Position numbers and translations under genes: made by a program. A DNA stretch of 64,000 nt from Stentor coeruleus (lineage: Eukaryota > Ciliophora > Heterotrichea > Heterotrichida > Stentoridae): assembly GCA_001970955.1 (NCBI GenBank), contig MPUH01000156.1:1-64000 (forward strand), read 5' to 3'. Positions 19,254 to 30,116 of this stretch are shown here, piece by piece. The notes under the pieces were generated by a model. It ran no database searches, was not told where the DNA came from, and saw only the letters and a list, made by a program, of their open reading frames with translations. How positions within the stretch are numbered: position 1 is the stretch's first letter; each line of letters begins with the position of its first letter.

Positions 19254-20435
19254 TTACATTGTAACACCAGACATCATCCTCCCTAGATTGCTTTTGAGCA
19301 TCGATACCATATTATCTTTAGCCTGATCAGCGATATTTGTTATCTTAAAAATAAAATCTTCATGCTTCTGAGTATCCCCATCTATTTTTGCCATATCAAA
19401 TAAATGATGTTGTGCAGCATCAGTAATTTCTTGTCTAAGTTTTCTAATAAGCCCAAGTAATGTTGTAACATGACTTCTAAGTTCAGGTATTTCCTTTAAT
19501 TTTTCTTGAGATTTACGTAAATCTTTAGCTAAAAAAGCATTTTGGTTTCTCAATTGCCGATTTCTGACTATAAATTACTCTAATGTTTTCTCATAAACTT
19601 GATCTGAATATATAACAAGTTGTGAATAATATTCATTATTTTTATCTTTTATAAGTTTTACTATGCCATCTGTTGAATTACCTCGATTTTCATATATTTT
19701 GAATAGTTCTATAATACCATTTAACATTTTAACCTGGTCATGAAGGATAACATTTTTTTTATGTTCTTGACTAAAAAGTTCTGAAAATTGTTCTGATCTT
19801 TTTTTCTCTTCAATTAAAAGCTCTTGAAGTTCTTCTAATTCTCTTTCGGCAACGTAGTCTTTTGATTGCTCCCCGGAAAATAGTCTAACAAGTTTTGCGT
19901 CAACTTGAGATCCTTTTAGAGTCATTTTTTCTGTTAAGACTCTGTTAATTTGCATTTTTTCATCTTTGTATGTATCAAGTTCATTTTTATACCGTAATAA
20001 GGTTGATTTCTCTTGTTGCAAACTTTCGATGATTTTTTCATATTTCTCGCATTTAGTTTTTAGTTGGGAAATTTCTTGTAAGAGATCATCTTGTTTAGCT
20101 TGGTTAATCCTAACGAAACTCTCATCAAGATTTACTCCTTCTTCTTCTATTTTGTCGATTTTTTCTATTAGATCTAGATTTTGGCTTGAATTTAGAGCTT
20201 TTTTATTAGTCTTTTGTTTACGATAAATAAAATTTGCATTGTTTTTGAAAGCGTATACTGGACGTCGTGCTGAGATTTTGAGTCGAGAATCATTAATACT
20301 TGGAAGTTCATCAGTTCCGCCATGACTTCTTAAAGATGATGCAGCACTAAATTCATCACTTGTATCTCTAGTTATGCTCAACTTTGGTAATATCGATAAA
20401 AAAGTATCTTTTATTAACCCACTTCTTCCTGACAT
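19254..20435 (-). CDS. Coiled-coil protein, tandem paralogue B (388 aa, one intron)
   Basis: Two exons joined by a 15-nt intron give 388 aa. The order matches the neighbour at 17629-18981: polar N-terminus, coiled coil (about 95-280), a KLVRLFSGE block, then after the intron the conserved C-terminal helices (LRSHVTTLLGLIRKLRQEI, IADQAKDNMVSMLKSNLGRMM). The intron interrupts the same codon as in paralogue A, which supports both the intron calls and the duplication. Overall identity is modest, so the duplication is old. The two start codons lie about 1.4 kb apart, and 272 bp separate A's start from B's stop. Function is unknown. Confidence 0.82.
19564..19578 (-). other. 15-nt intron (paralogue B)
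   Basis: Coding strand GTAATTTATAGTCAG, in the same GAA codon as the paralogue A intron. An internal TAG at position 11 would give an 11-nt intron that breaks the frame, so the 15-nt version is preferred. Confidence 0.9.
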
Positions 20436-21167
20436 TTAATTTATAAACTGTGATTATAGAGCCTTAACAATGGCATTTTAAAATATTATTATGGTAAAAT
20501 AATTATTTGCATTTTACTTATTTTACCGGAATTCAATAAAATTGATTTTGATAAAGTTTTGTATAAAATTTGAAAAAAAGGAATTGTATGTATGTTACAC
20601 ATATAAATACTTTTTAAGAAATCTAAAAATCATAATAGATTTACTTCTATATAAAATTATAGATGACTTGTATTGATGGAATATATGAATTTAGCACCAA
20701 GTCAAAAACATTATAAATAAATTCATTTTAAGGAATGATTTGCATATCTAACATTCTATTCTCCTTTTTTTCAAAGCTTCAACATACTCTTTAATCTATC
20801 ATGAAATTTTTTTGAATTAAAAATGCTACTAAGCCATCTAATATCATAACACAATAACCAAGCAAATTGCTATTAAATTATAAACACTAACAAAATCCAA
20901 ATTTATTTTACATCTAATAACAACTATTAATCAATATTCCAAAAAAATTCCTCCCAAAAAAAAATCATCTTTCCCAAAAAAATTCCCAAAACCATAATAG
21001 CATGTTCACAACGAATTAAATTTCTTTAAAAACCCACCTTTACCATTATCATCACTCTTCATACAGTAAATCATACCTAAATTTCCTAATTTCCCCATCA
21101 AATCTTCAACAATCTTTCAATAGCTTAGCTTATATTAATATTTAATCACTTCTGTCAAAATAATAAT
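20436..21167. other. Divergent intergenic region
   Basis: 732 bp between paralogue B (minus) and VPS26C (plus). AT-rich, with the plus strand turning C-rich and nearly G-free from about 20750 to 21160. No ORF or RNA gene was seen. Confidence 0.6.
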
Positions 21168-22073
21168 ATGAAGTGTGAACTACAACTTGAACGATCAAGC
21201 CGAACATATTCAAGTGGAGAAGAAATAAAAGGTTCACTCCTTGTAGAAAATGCGCCAAATGGTGTTCATTACAACTCACTCTCTCTCGTCCTTGAAGGTT
21301 ATATCAAAGGTCAAGTGTCAATGAAAAGTGTTGGTGCACTAGACGAAATTCTACCTCAAGTGCCCCCAATAATAATCTGCCGACAATCGCAAATCGCTGC
21401 AGAACGAGGGACTTTTTCATCACCAAAAATCGCATTTCCTTTTTCTATCAGAGTTGTTGCACAAGAAGGCCAGAGTTTATTAGAAACATACACTGGGGTT
21501 TATATATCAATTCAATACGAAATAAAAGCTTCATTTAATGTGACTGAAGGAAAGAATAAAATCTCAACACCTGTGCCTATAAAAGTTATGATACATGTTC
21601 CTGGACTTGGGCTTATTGAAGGAATGTCAAGATCCCCACAAGTTCAACCATTTACAATTACTCCAACTAGTGTGGCAAATCCTGCAAGACTTGTAAGTTT
21701 GCCTGAATTTCGTATTGAAGGTGAGCTTAGTAGTACTTTATTTGAATTAGACAGAGAATTTAGTGGATGGATTGTTATTGTTGAAGCAACTAAACCAATT
21801 AAAAGTATTGATTTACAATTGATTAGGATTGAGAGCATTTTTTCTGGGGATACTGGATTTAAAGAACCTACTGAAGTACAGAGCTTGCAGGTCGCTGATG
21901 GGGATGTGAGGAAAGGAGCAAAAATTCCTTTGTATATGCTGTTCCCAAGACAGTTTACGTGTCCGACTACGTTTTATAAGAAGTTTAAGATTGAATTTGA
22001 AATCAACCTCTCGATATTGTTCTTTGATGGATACCAGCTGACTAAGAATTTCCCGATTTATTTGATTAGATAG
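21168..22073 (+). CDS. VPS26C: VPS26C (DSCR3), retriever complex subunit
   Basis: A 301-aa arrestin-fold protein. It follows human VPS26C from end to end with the usual length: the N-terminal arrestin lobe (YSSGEEIKGSLLVEN, SVGALDEI, LLETYTGVYISIQYEI) and C-terminal lobe (PTEVQSLQVADGDV, IPLYMLFPRQFTCPT, FEINLSILFF...FPIYLIR). VPS26C joins VPS35L and VPS29 in the retriever complex, which recycles membrane proteins from endosomes to the cell surface. The motif ETYxGVxxxIQY and the ADGDV block separate it from VPS26A/B. There is no membrane segment or intron. It sits 136 bp before the EF-Tu gene on the same strand, with no functional link evident. The call rests on remembered family sequence. 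Confidence 0.92.
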   Translation: MKCELQLERSSRTYSSGEEIKGSLLVENAPNGVHYNSLSLVLEGYIKGQVSMKSVGALDEILPQVPPIIICRQSQIAAERGTFSSPKIAFPFSIRVVAQEGQSLLETYTGVYISIQYEIKASFNVTEGKNKISTPVPIKVMIHVPGLGLIEGMSRSPQVQPFTITPTSVANPARLVSLPEFRIEGELSSTLFELDREFSGWIVIVEATKPIKSIDLQLIRIESIFSGDTGFKEPTEVQSLQVADGDVRKGAKIPLYMLFPRQFTCPTTFYKKFKIEFEINLSILFFDGYQLTKNFPIYLIR

Positions 22074-22209
22074 GTTTATGGGTTTAAGATAGATTATTGG
22101 TTATTGATTTAGTTTTTATAATTGTTTCCCCTTTATTAATCTATTAAAAATCTCTTATTCTTTGCAATTTCTCCTTTAAGCTTATTTCCATGGCTGGAAA
22201 TTATAATAA

Positions 22210-23490
22210 ATGTTTAGAGTGCTGTGTAGGTCATTCGCAAAATTTGTGCGTGACAAACCGCATCTAAATGTTGGAACAGTAGGTCACATAGACCATGGTA
22301 AAACAACATTGACTGCAGCAATTACTCATTATCTAAACACTAAAGGTATGGCAGAAAAGAGAACTTATGAGCAAATTGACTGCGCACCTGAAGAGAAAGC
22401 TCGTGGGATTACTATTAACACATCAACTCTGGAATATCAATCCGAAAAACGTCATTATTCACATATGGATTGTCCAGGGCATTCAGATTATGTTAAAAAC
22501 ATGATAACAGGAGCTGCTCGTATGGATGGAGCAATTCTTGTAGTTTCAGCACCAGATGGAGTTATGCCACAGACTAGAGAACATGTTCTTTTATGTCGTC
22601 AAACTGGAGTTAAAAGCATTGTGATTTTCATAAACAAATGCGATTTGATGGACGACACTGATCTTCAAGAAATAGTTGAAATGGAAGTTAGGGAAATCCT
22701 AGCCAAATACGATTTTGATGGCCCTGGGGCAAAATGCGTTCGTGGTTCAGCCCTTGCAGCTCTTGGAAAAGTTACACATGAAAAATATAATGCTACACAA
22801 ATCGGTGAACTTCTCCAAGCAATGGACACAGGCCTTATTATCCCAGAACGTGCAAAAGATAAACCATTTCTTTTAAGTATAGAAAGCTGTTATAATATAC
22901 CAGGTAGAGGAGCTGTTGTAACTGGTTGTGTAGAACATGGTGTAATAAAACCTGGGGCAGATGCAGAAGTTATTGGTTTAACTAAAACTCCATTAAAAAC
23001 AGGGATAATGACTGTTGAAACTTTCAAGAAAAGCTTAGATTATGGAGAACCTGGAGATAATGTTGGAGTATTATTAAGAGGATTAAGAAAAGAAGATCTT
23101 CATAGAGGGCAAGCTTTAGTCCAGCCTGGCAAATATGAAGTTTTCTTTAATTTCGAGTCACAATTGTATATACTCAAAGAGGAAGAAGGAGGAAGGAAAA
23201 AACCATTTTTTTCGGGATTTAGTCCTCAGTGCTTTGTAAGAACTGCTGATGTCCAAGCTTCGATAAAACTTCCTGAAGGCAAAAAAATGGCTGTTGGAGG
23301 AGACCATTTCACTGCTGTGCTTAAGTTGCAAATGCCTTTACCAATTTATGTTGGATGCAGATATGCTTTGAGGGAAGGTGGTAAGACTGTTGGAGGAGGG
23401 GTTATAACAAAAATCTTACCTGATGAAGATTCGGATTTAGCGTCACTTGTTAAGAAAAAAGCACCTACTGCTGGAGGGAAGAAGAAGTAA
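22210..23490 (+). CDS. TUFM: Mitochondrial elongation factor Tu
   Basis: A 426-aa EF-Tu that delivers aminoacyl-tRNA to the mitochondrial ribosome. The GTPase motifs are complete: P-loop GHIDHGKTT, switch [33 protein letters not shown] and the GSALAAL block. Domains 2 and 3 follow ([33 protein letters not shown]). A short N-terminal extension ([18 protein letters not shown]) lacks acids before the Asp and carries four Arg/Lys, fitting a mitochondrial presequence. The C-terminus has a Lys-rich tail ([12 protein letters not shown]). No intron is needed. Confidence 0.96.
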   Translation: MFRVLCRSFAKFVRDKPHLNVGTVGHIDHGKTTLTAAITHYLNTKGMAEKRTYEQIDCAPEEKARGITINTSTLEYQSEKRHYSHMDCPGHSDYVKNMITGAARMDGAILVVSAPDGVMPQTREHVLLCRQTGVKSIVIFINKCDLMDDTDLQEIVEMEVREILAKYDFDGPGAKCVRGSALAALGKVTHEKYNATQIGELLQAMDTGLIIPERAKDKPFLLSIESCYNIPGRGAVVTGCVEHGVIKPGADAEVIGLTKTPLKTGIMTVETFKKSLDYGEPGDNVGVLLRGLRKEDLHRGQALVQPGKYEVFFNFESQLYILKEEEGGRKKPFFSGFSPQCFVRTADVQASIKLPEGKKMAVGGDHFTAVLKLQMPLPIYVGCRYALREGGKTVGGGVITKILPDEDSDLASLVKKKAPTAGGKKK

Positions 23491-25337
23491 ATAGTTATAG
23501 TAATATATGAAGAATATATTAAAATTAGGTATGATTAGTTGGATTTACTCTTTGTGGGATAATGTTTTAGTTTGTAGTGATTTGAATTATGGTTGGGTTT
23601 ATTTTTGTGATGGTTTATGGTATTTTTATATAGTCTTATAGTATTGGTATACTTATGTATTCATAAAAACTTCATTCTAATGATATTCCTAATCTCATCA
23701 TGATGATTTTTTTAGTTCTTAAGGCTTCATATTTCATGCAAAAATTTAATGGAGTCATTTTTACTTTTACACTTATATAACTATTGTATTGGAAATAAAA
23801 CAAAGAGATTTTAGGTCAAATAATAAAGGCCTTATATAAAATTATATTTAAAAAAGTTTAAACATCAATCAGATTGCATTTTCGAAATTATCTAATGTAT
23901 AGCCAAATTATTATATTATTATAACAATATGCTTATCCTATCAAATTTTAATTTACATAATCCAAGTTATCTCTAAAAAAAACATATAATTTCCAGCACC
24001 TTATTTTTATATAATATAATCAAAATAATATTTATTATAAAATCTAAATATCATGGTATGATTGTTATATTTTTTGCCAGTAATGGAAAATTAAATATCG
24101 AATTGAAGCTTTTAGTAGACAGCTAGAATTAGTTTTTATTAACTAAAATATTATGAGAAGTTAAATTTGTTTCTTTAAATAAGTATTGGGGAAATAAGAT
24201 TATGATTTCTGAGGGGAAAAAAATCCAGCAGAAATAAAGTTATCAGCTTTTTTAACAATTTCTAACTAACTACTTACTTAGTTCTTATTTTACTATTAAG
24301 TTTAGTATAAGGGAAGTGGATATTTGTATATTGGGAGATTTTATATGTGTTTTTCTTTAAGTATAAACTTCCATTTTCTCTTCAAATCTCTTTACGAGGT
24401 ATTGGATAGTTTTATATCAAATCATATATAAAATACTTTATTACTATTCACTAGTTTCATAAGAAAGCGAAAAAGCCTTGTGGGTATAAAAGAATAAGAA
24501 AATTCTGAAAATTTCAAATTCATCGTAACAAATTGTTCATAAAGAAATTTTAAAAATATATGAACTTGTGATATGAGAACTATAGGATGCTTATAAACAT
24601 TTCTTATTATATGTTCTTATCTGACTCATTCAATTTACATAAATATGGCTTTTTAGCGAAATACTACAATTCTGACAAGTTTTTCTAACAAATAATAATA
24701 ATAATTTTCATCAAATCCGTTTATGTTTCTTGAAGATAGTGTGCGAAAAAATAAAATCAACGTAAAAACTTCAAAAAATCCTACATAGCCTATTTGCTTA
24801 TACATAAATGTCTTCCTTTACTACAAAATGACCAACTCAAACCAAAATCCAGAATAAAGTTCCTCCTGATTCCCCCCTTACTATCTTGACTTAAGTATAC
24901 CCATCCAATATCTAAAATATTTAATCCAAATATTAAACTCAGTATCATCATCCTCCTCATAAAAATCTTGCTTTATTCCTACCCTCAACTCTCTCCACTA
25001 CCCAAACCATCCCTTTCCACCTCCAAAACAACCTCAGTACACCTAAAGCTTATCATTTTACCCATAAGTCGCTTTCCCAATTTACCTCCACAACTTTCCC
25101 TAAACCCACACTCCTTATAAACCTTAATTTCTATACACAAAATCTTCCAAAGTCGCTTTTTTCTCCCAAAAGCTTAAACCCTTTCACAATTATTCCTCTA
25201 TTTTTATAACTACCAAAAAACCAATTCAACTTTTCCTATAACAAATAGAAAAAATTTATCCAACAGGAATAAACTTATATATAATTCATATACCACACTT
25301 AAATATAGCTAAAATAAAATGTGGTTTATAATTAAAG
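23491..25337. other. Longest intergenic region (1.85 kb), no supported gene
   Basis: It lies between EF-Tu and the pyrophosphatase. It starts G-rich (3' flank of EF-Tu), passes through AT-rich DNA, has a compositionally mixed stretch at about 24340-24800, then turns C-rich and almost G-free before the pyrophosphatase ATG (24901-25020: 2 G, 41 C by hand count). I found no ORF of useful length, no tRNA-like B box and no repeat. Confidence 0.6.
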
Positions 25338-27710
25338 ATGTCGAGTACAGAGATGGCTTATTTATTCATAGGGGCGTCAACTGTAATAGGACTTATCTAC
25401 GGTGTTATCCTCATATTAGTACTTTCAAGAGTCCCAGTAGGTGAAGAAAGAGGATATCATGGGAATGATGAAAGACATTTGAAAGACATGATTGGAATCA
25501 AAACTGAGACTAAAACAAGAATCAATCATCACACTGGGGAAAAAGATACTTATGAGGAAGAAGTAGGTCCCTATCATGATAGTTGGGATCAAGTTATTTG
25601 GACATTGAATAAAATTACTACAGCTGTGGCAAATGGTGCAATTGCTTTTTTGAAAGAAGAATATAAAATCTTAGCCATTTTTATAGTAATTTTTGCTGTG
25701 ATCATAGCTTTATTAGTTGATGAACTTGGGACTTTCTGGACAACCGGAGCTTTTGTTTTGGGTGCGTTGACTAGTATTGTTGCAGGATATATCGGGATGA
25801 AAGTAGCTGTTTTTTCTAATTGTCGAACTGCTTATAGTGCTATAAACAAGGAAAATGGACTTGCAAGAGCTTTTAGAGTTGCTTTTCGTGGAGGGGCTGT
25901 GCTTGGATTTGTCTTGACCTCCCTTGGGTTATTGAACTTAGCGATTATTTTATCGATTTACCACTATTTTTATATTGAAGATTATGAAAATGACGTTAAA
26001 AAACAGGAGATGCTCAGGAAACTCTATGAAAATCTTGCTGGTTATGGGCTTGGTGGATCAACTATTGCTATGTTCGGAAGAGTTGGTGGAGGCATTTATA
26101 CTAAAGCTGCTGATGTTGGCGCTGATCTTGCTGGAAAAGTTGAAGCAGGCCTAGAAGAAGATGATCCACGCAATGCTGCAACTATTGCTGATAATGTTGG
26201 AGATAATGTTGGAGATATCGCTGGTATGGGCTCTGATCTTTTTGGGAGCTTTGCCGAAAGTACATGTGCTGCTCTTGTGGTCTCTGCGACTTCACCAGAA
26301 ATTGCAGAAAATTATACATCAATGCTTTTCCCATTACTAATCTCAGCAACAGGGATACTAGTTTGTATCATTACATCATTCTTTGCCACTCATATAATGG
26401 AAGTAGACAAGGCTGAAAAAATTGAAAAAGTTCTAAAATATCAGCTTATCATATCAACCATCCTTTTAACTCCAGCACTTTGGGCTTTATCTTACTATAT
26501 CCTTCCAACAAAATTTAATTTTATTGATATCAAAACTTCTTTAGGATGTATTGAAAGTATTACTAATATCACTGATATTGGTATTCAAACTTGTGTATCT
26601 GATAACATCATTACTAAAGATGTTGCTTATTGGCATGCATTTGTATGTCTTGCTTGTGGACTTTGGTCAGGTTTGATTATTGGTTTTGTTACTGAGTATT
26701 TCACTTCTCATTCATATACCCCAGTACGTGAAGTTGCTGAAAGTTGTAAAACCGGTGCAGCTACAAATATTATTTATGGCTTAGCTCTTGGGTATTTATC
26801 CTGTATAGTTCCAACAATTTGTTTAGGTGTGACTATTTACTTTTCATTTAAACTTTCAAGTATGTATGGAATTGCCCTTGCTGCTCTTGGTATGCTTTCT
26901 AATCTTGCTATTGCTTTAGCTATTGATGGATATGGGCCAATTTCTGATAATGCTGGTGGCATGGTTGAGATGATTCATTTGAAAAAAGAAGTCAGAGCTA
27001 AAACTGATGCACTTGATGCTGCTGGGAATACAACTGCCGCTATTGGTAAAGGGTTTGCTATTGGTAGTGCTGCTTTGGTTTCACTTGCTTTGTTTGGAGC
27101 TTTTATTACTAGAGCTGAATTAGGTGAAGTTAATATTCTCCAACCTTTACAATTCGCTGGGTTACTTATTGGAGCTATGCTTCCTTATGCCTTTTCAGCT
27201 TTTACTATGAAAAGTGTTGGAAAAGCAGCTAATCAAATGATTGTTGAAGTTAGAAGACAATTTGCTGAAATGAATAAAAATCCTGCTTATGAACCTGAAT
27301 ATGAAAAATGTGTAGCTATATCGACACAGGCTGCTCTTAAAGAAATGATACTTCCAGGATGTATGGTTATTTTTACACCTATTGTCACTGGATTTTTATT
27401 TGGATCTAAAGCTGTTGCTGGACTTTTAGCTGGGATTTTAGTTTCGGGTGTTCAGATGGCTACATCAAGTGCTAATTCTGGTGGAGCTTGGGATAATGCT
27501 AAGAAGTATATTGAAGGAGAGAATTTGATTAAGAAATCTGACCCAACGTTTAAGGATATTAAAGCTGCTGCTGTGACTGGAGATACGGTTGGAGATCCGA
27601 TGAAAGATACTTCAGGACCTAGTTTGAACATTTTGGTTAAGCTTTCGGCTATTATTTCTTTAGTCTTTGGAGGCTTTTTCTCTAAGTACGGAGGGATAAT
27701 CGCTGCTTAG
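25338..27710 (+). CDS. Membrane proton-pumping pyrophosphatase (V-PPase)
   Basis: A 790-aa polytopic H+-translocating inorganic pyrophosphatase, which uses pyrophosphate to acidify vacuoles or acidocalcisome-like organelles. About 15-16 hydrophobic segments can be read. The substrate-binding core is intact: GGGIYTKAADVGADLAGKVEAGLEEDDPRN (read around 26090-26170), NVGDNVGDIAGMGSDLFGSF, then DGYGPISDNAGGMVEM and GDTVGDPMKDTSGPSLNIL. In the loop GNTTAAIGKG (about 27025-27054) the residue after TT is Ala; in this family Ala here marks the K+-stimulated type and Lys the K+-independent type. A short luminal insert (SYYILPTKFNF ... DVAYWHAF) is longer than in plants. Single exon. The C-rich leader upstream is the most skewed in the window. 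Confidence 0.96.
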   Translation: MSSTEMAYLFIGASTVIGLIYGVILILVLSRVPVGEERGYHGNDERHLKDMIGIKTETKTRINHHTGEKDTYEEEVGPYHDSWDQVIWTLNKITTAVANGAIAFLKEEYKILAIFIVIFAVIIALLVDELGTFWTTGAFVLGALTSIVAGYIGMKVAVFSNCRTAYSAINKENGLARAFRVAFRGGAVLGFVLTSLGLLNLAIILSIYHYFYIEDYENDVKKQEMLRKLYENLAGYGLGGSTIAMFGRVGGGIYTKAADVGADLAGKVEAGLEEDDPRNAATIADNVGDNVGDIAGMGSDLFGSFAESTCAALVVSATSPEIAENYTSMLFPLLISATGILVCIITSFFATHIMEVDKAEKIEKVLKYQLIISTILLTPALWALSYYILPTKFNFIDIKTSLGCIESITNITDIGIQTCVSDNIITKDVAYWHAFVCLACGLWSGLIIGFVTEYFTSHSYTPVREVAESCKTGAATNIIYGLALGYLSCIVPTICLGVTIYFSFKLSSMYGIALAALGMLSNLAIALAIDGYGPISDNAGGMVEMIHLKKEVRAKTDALDAAGNTTAAIGKGFAIGSAALVSLALFGAFITRAELGEVNILQPLQFAGLLIGAMLPYAFSAFTMKSVGKAANQMIVEVRRQFAEMNKNPAYEPEYEKCVAISTQAALKEMILPGCMVIFTPIVTGFLFGSKAVAGLLAGILVSGVQMATSSANSGGAWDNAKKYIEGENLIKKSDPTFKDIKAAAVTGDTVGDPMKDTSGPSLNILVKLSAIISLVFGGFFSKYGGIIAA

Positions 27711-28768
27711 TAAGTTAGGAAGTTAATTGATTAGAAATTTTTTTAAGATGATTTGAGAATTTTATGAGTGAGTTTAAGTTTTGGTTTGATTTTTGATGGT
27801 TTTTGGAGATTTTTATTAATAGGGTAAGTTATTAGAGGTTTTTTTGTTTTTTATGGATAGCAATTTGGGTTTATGCATTGTTATAGGTATTTTGTTGTTA
27901 TTGATATTAGAGTAAATCTCTTGATGTGTTTTTTTAATATTATGGTAAATGAGGATTGATATTTTTTACATTTTTAGGACTTATTATAATAAAAATAAAC
28001 TTTTTCATTTTTTAACTTTGATTTCTTATGCTTTGTTTATTGTTTTTATTGTTTACTAAGGATAGAAATTTTAATGTTTGATTACTCAACTAGCCTATGG
28101 GTGTAGATTTTGTTAATTTATTAAAATTTTTCATGAAATTAATTTATTAAGAGTTTATACTGGAGAACATTTTTGGTTCTGTAAATATGTTTTATGAATG
28201 ATTGTAGTTATTGTGGAACAATGCATTTAAAGAGAAAAATAAATTTAAAAATTTTGATAATATAATAAACTATAAAAATAAGGCACAAACTTATGAACTT
28301 TTAAAGATAATATAAAAATTTAATTATAAGTAAAATTTATTCAATATTGATAACTGTATAAATAATTTTATATTCAAGTTTCTAATACAAAATCTATTCA
28401 AATAATCATCTTTAAAAATGATTATCTTATTGCAATAAAAAAAATCTATTTTCACAATATCACACTAATCTTATACATATTTAAACACTCAAAAATGTTT
28501 ATCATCAATTTAATAACAGAAATATTAAATCAATATATACATTCTATATTAACTATATTTTTCTTAATAGATTTCAGCGTTTTTATTACTATTAATCATA
28601 TCATAATAAATATCATCAAGTACAACTAAAATATCCAATTTTCCATTTTCTAAAAACCCATAGCTCAAAATACGAATATTTTATACTATGACATTTTGAA
28701 AGTTATTATTTCTAAATATCCACTAATATTTCTTGAAAGCTAATAAATCAAATCACTTCCATAAACAA
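27711..28768. other. Intergenic region, about 1.06 kb
   Basis: The first part is strongly G-rich and C-free on the plus strand (27721-27840: 28 G, 0 C by hand count), then AT-rich, then G-poor. No ORF, RNA gene or repeat was seen. Confidence 0.6.
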
Positions 28769-29803
28769 ATGAAAACCAATTATAGTATTATAATGAAAAA
28801 ACTTGATCTGGATGGAAAAAATAGAGGGAGGCCAAAAAATAGTAAGGATTCAGGTAAAAGCTCTAAAAATTCAGTACCTTCCCCTTATTCAAAGCCTGTT
28901 ATCAAGCCGAGATCTGCATCGAATTCAAAGTCTACCACAAACATAAAGCAAGCATCAACTCTTTTGTTCAATTCGAATAAAAATTTATTTCAAGAATCTA
29001 CACCAATAGACAAAAACCCTATCCTCAAAGCTTCTCTCTCTGAAGCAAAATTTGATATAAGCGAAGATGACTTTGATAAGCGTCTTTTAAAAGATCTTAA
29101 AACCCTTAGAAACCCAGAAGATGAATTCGACATGTATCAAAAATATTTTACCGAAGTTATTAAAGCTGATAAAAAATACGGGCGGATTTTAGCTAAAATT
29201 AAAGCTGGTTATGATCTGAAAATACTCTCAAGTGAGAATTCAATAGTAACAAAACTAAAAAACGAAGTCAAAGAATTTCAAAATCAACTAAGCAAGGAAT
29301 ATAAAGATCGTCAATTATATGTGAAAAAACTAGAAAAACTTGCTAAAGAAAACGTAGAACTAAGCCGACTTTTAGATGATGCTGAAATTAAATATAATAC
29401 ACTTGTTGGAAGAATAAAGGATATTACTCAATATGATGTTGGAAAATTACCGAAAGATGAAATGACATGGAAAGCTTTAAATTATGAGAATCAAAGTTTG
29501 GCGAAAATTAATAAAGAGCTTCAAGTTGATCTTAAGACTATATCAGCTAAAGAAAAAAAACTTGTGAATTTATTAGTAGAAATGAAAAAACAAGGGTATC
29601 CTGTTGAGCAAGTATATGAAAAACAGATTGCGAAAAGTAAAAGGGATATTTCACCAGGAAGTTATGTTGAAGATACAGATAATGAAGATTTAGTAAGTGG
29701 AAGGGCTAAGGAAGTAGCAAAACCGGCAATTATTCCGAAATTGAACTTGGGAGATATACAAGTAGATGGATTAAGCAATGACTCGTATTTATCAGATATA
29801 TAA
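28769..29803 (+). CDS. Coiled-coil protein with AT-hook-like N-terminus
   Basis: Start chosen at the first in-frame ATG (28769), giving 344 aa; the open frame extends 12 codons further but without an ATG. The N-terminus is basic and contains NRGRPKN, the core of an AT-hook (RGRP), followed by a Ser/Lys-rich stretch. From about residue 100 to 280 it is a charged coiled coil (KIKAGYDLKIL, VTKLKNEVKEFQNQL, LKTISAKEKKLVNLLVEM). The tail is acidic and ends SNDSYLSDI. No catalytic motif was seen. One AT-hook-like match is weak evidence for DNA binding. The family is not recognised. Confidence 0.72.
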   Translation: MKTNYSIIMKKLDLDGKNRGRPKNSKDSGKSSKNSVPSPYSKPVIKPRSASNSKSTTNIKQASTLLFNSNKNLFQESTPIDKNPILKASLSEAKFDISEDDFDKRLLKDLKTLRNPEDEFDMYQKYFTEVIKADKKYGRILAKIKAGYDLKILSSENSIVTKLKNEVKEFQNQLSKEYKDRQLYVKKLEKLAKENVELSRLLDDAEIKYNTLVGRIKDITQYDVGKLPKDEMTWKALNYENQSLAKINKELQVDLKTISAKEKKLVNLLVEMKKQGYPVEQVYEKQIAKSKRDISPGSYVEDTDNEDLVSGRAKEVAKPAIIPKLNLGDIQVDGLSNDSYLSDI

Positions 29804-30116
29804 GTATCGTTGAAATTATCCATTAATCAAATGTTAGACAAAGGTTTGCATGATTTAGACTTTTTGTTTATTTAGTGATAATAGTATAAAGTATGATTTT
29901 AATTGAAGAATTTATATAGGATGATTGTATATAATCTTAAAAGGGTACGTAAATTTAGTTGAACTCTTATTTATATTGCAATTTACATATACATTTTCTT
30001 AATATTATCTTAAAAGGGTACGTAAATTTAGTTGAACTCTTATTTATATTGCAATTTACATATACATTTTCTTAATATTAGCCTAAAAACTTAAAAACGC
30101 TTACTAAGTAATAAAT
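29804..30116. other. Short intergenic region dominated by a 73-bp tandem duplication
   Basis: 313 bp between two plus-strand genes. About half of it is the perfect two-copy repeat at 29934-30080. Nothing else was recognised. Confidence 0.7.
29934..30080. repeat. Perfect 73-bp tandem duplication
   Basis: The segment starting ATCTTAAAAGGGTACG at 29934 repeats from 30007 with no visible mismatch, ending at 30080. It lies 37 bp upstream of the START-like gene's ATG, so it may duplicate promoter sequence. Confidence 0.93.

Noticed and set aside
23491-25337. tRNA, rRNA or mobile element in the long gap
   Set aside because: No B-box-like sequence, conserved rRNA stretch, terminal inverted repeat or transposase frame was seen in this gap or elsewhere in the window.
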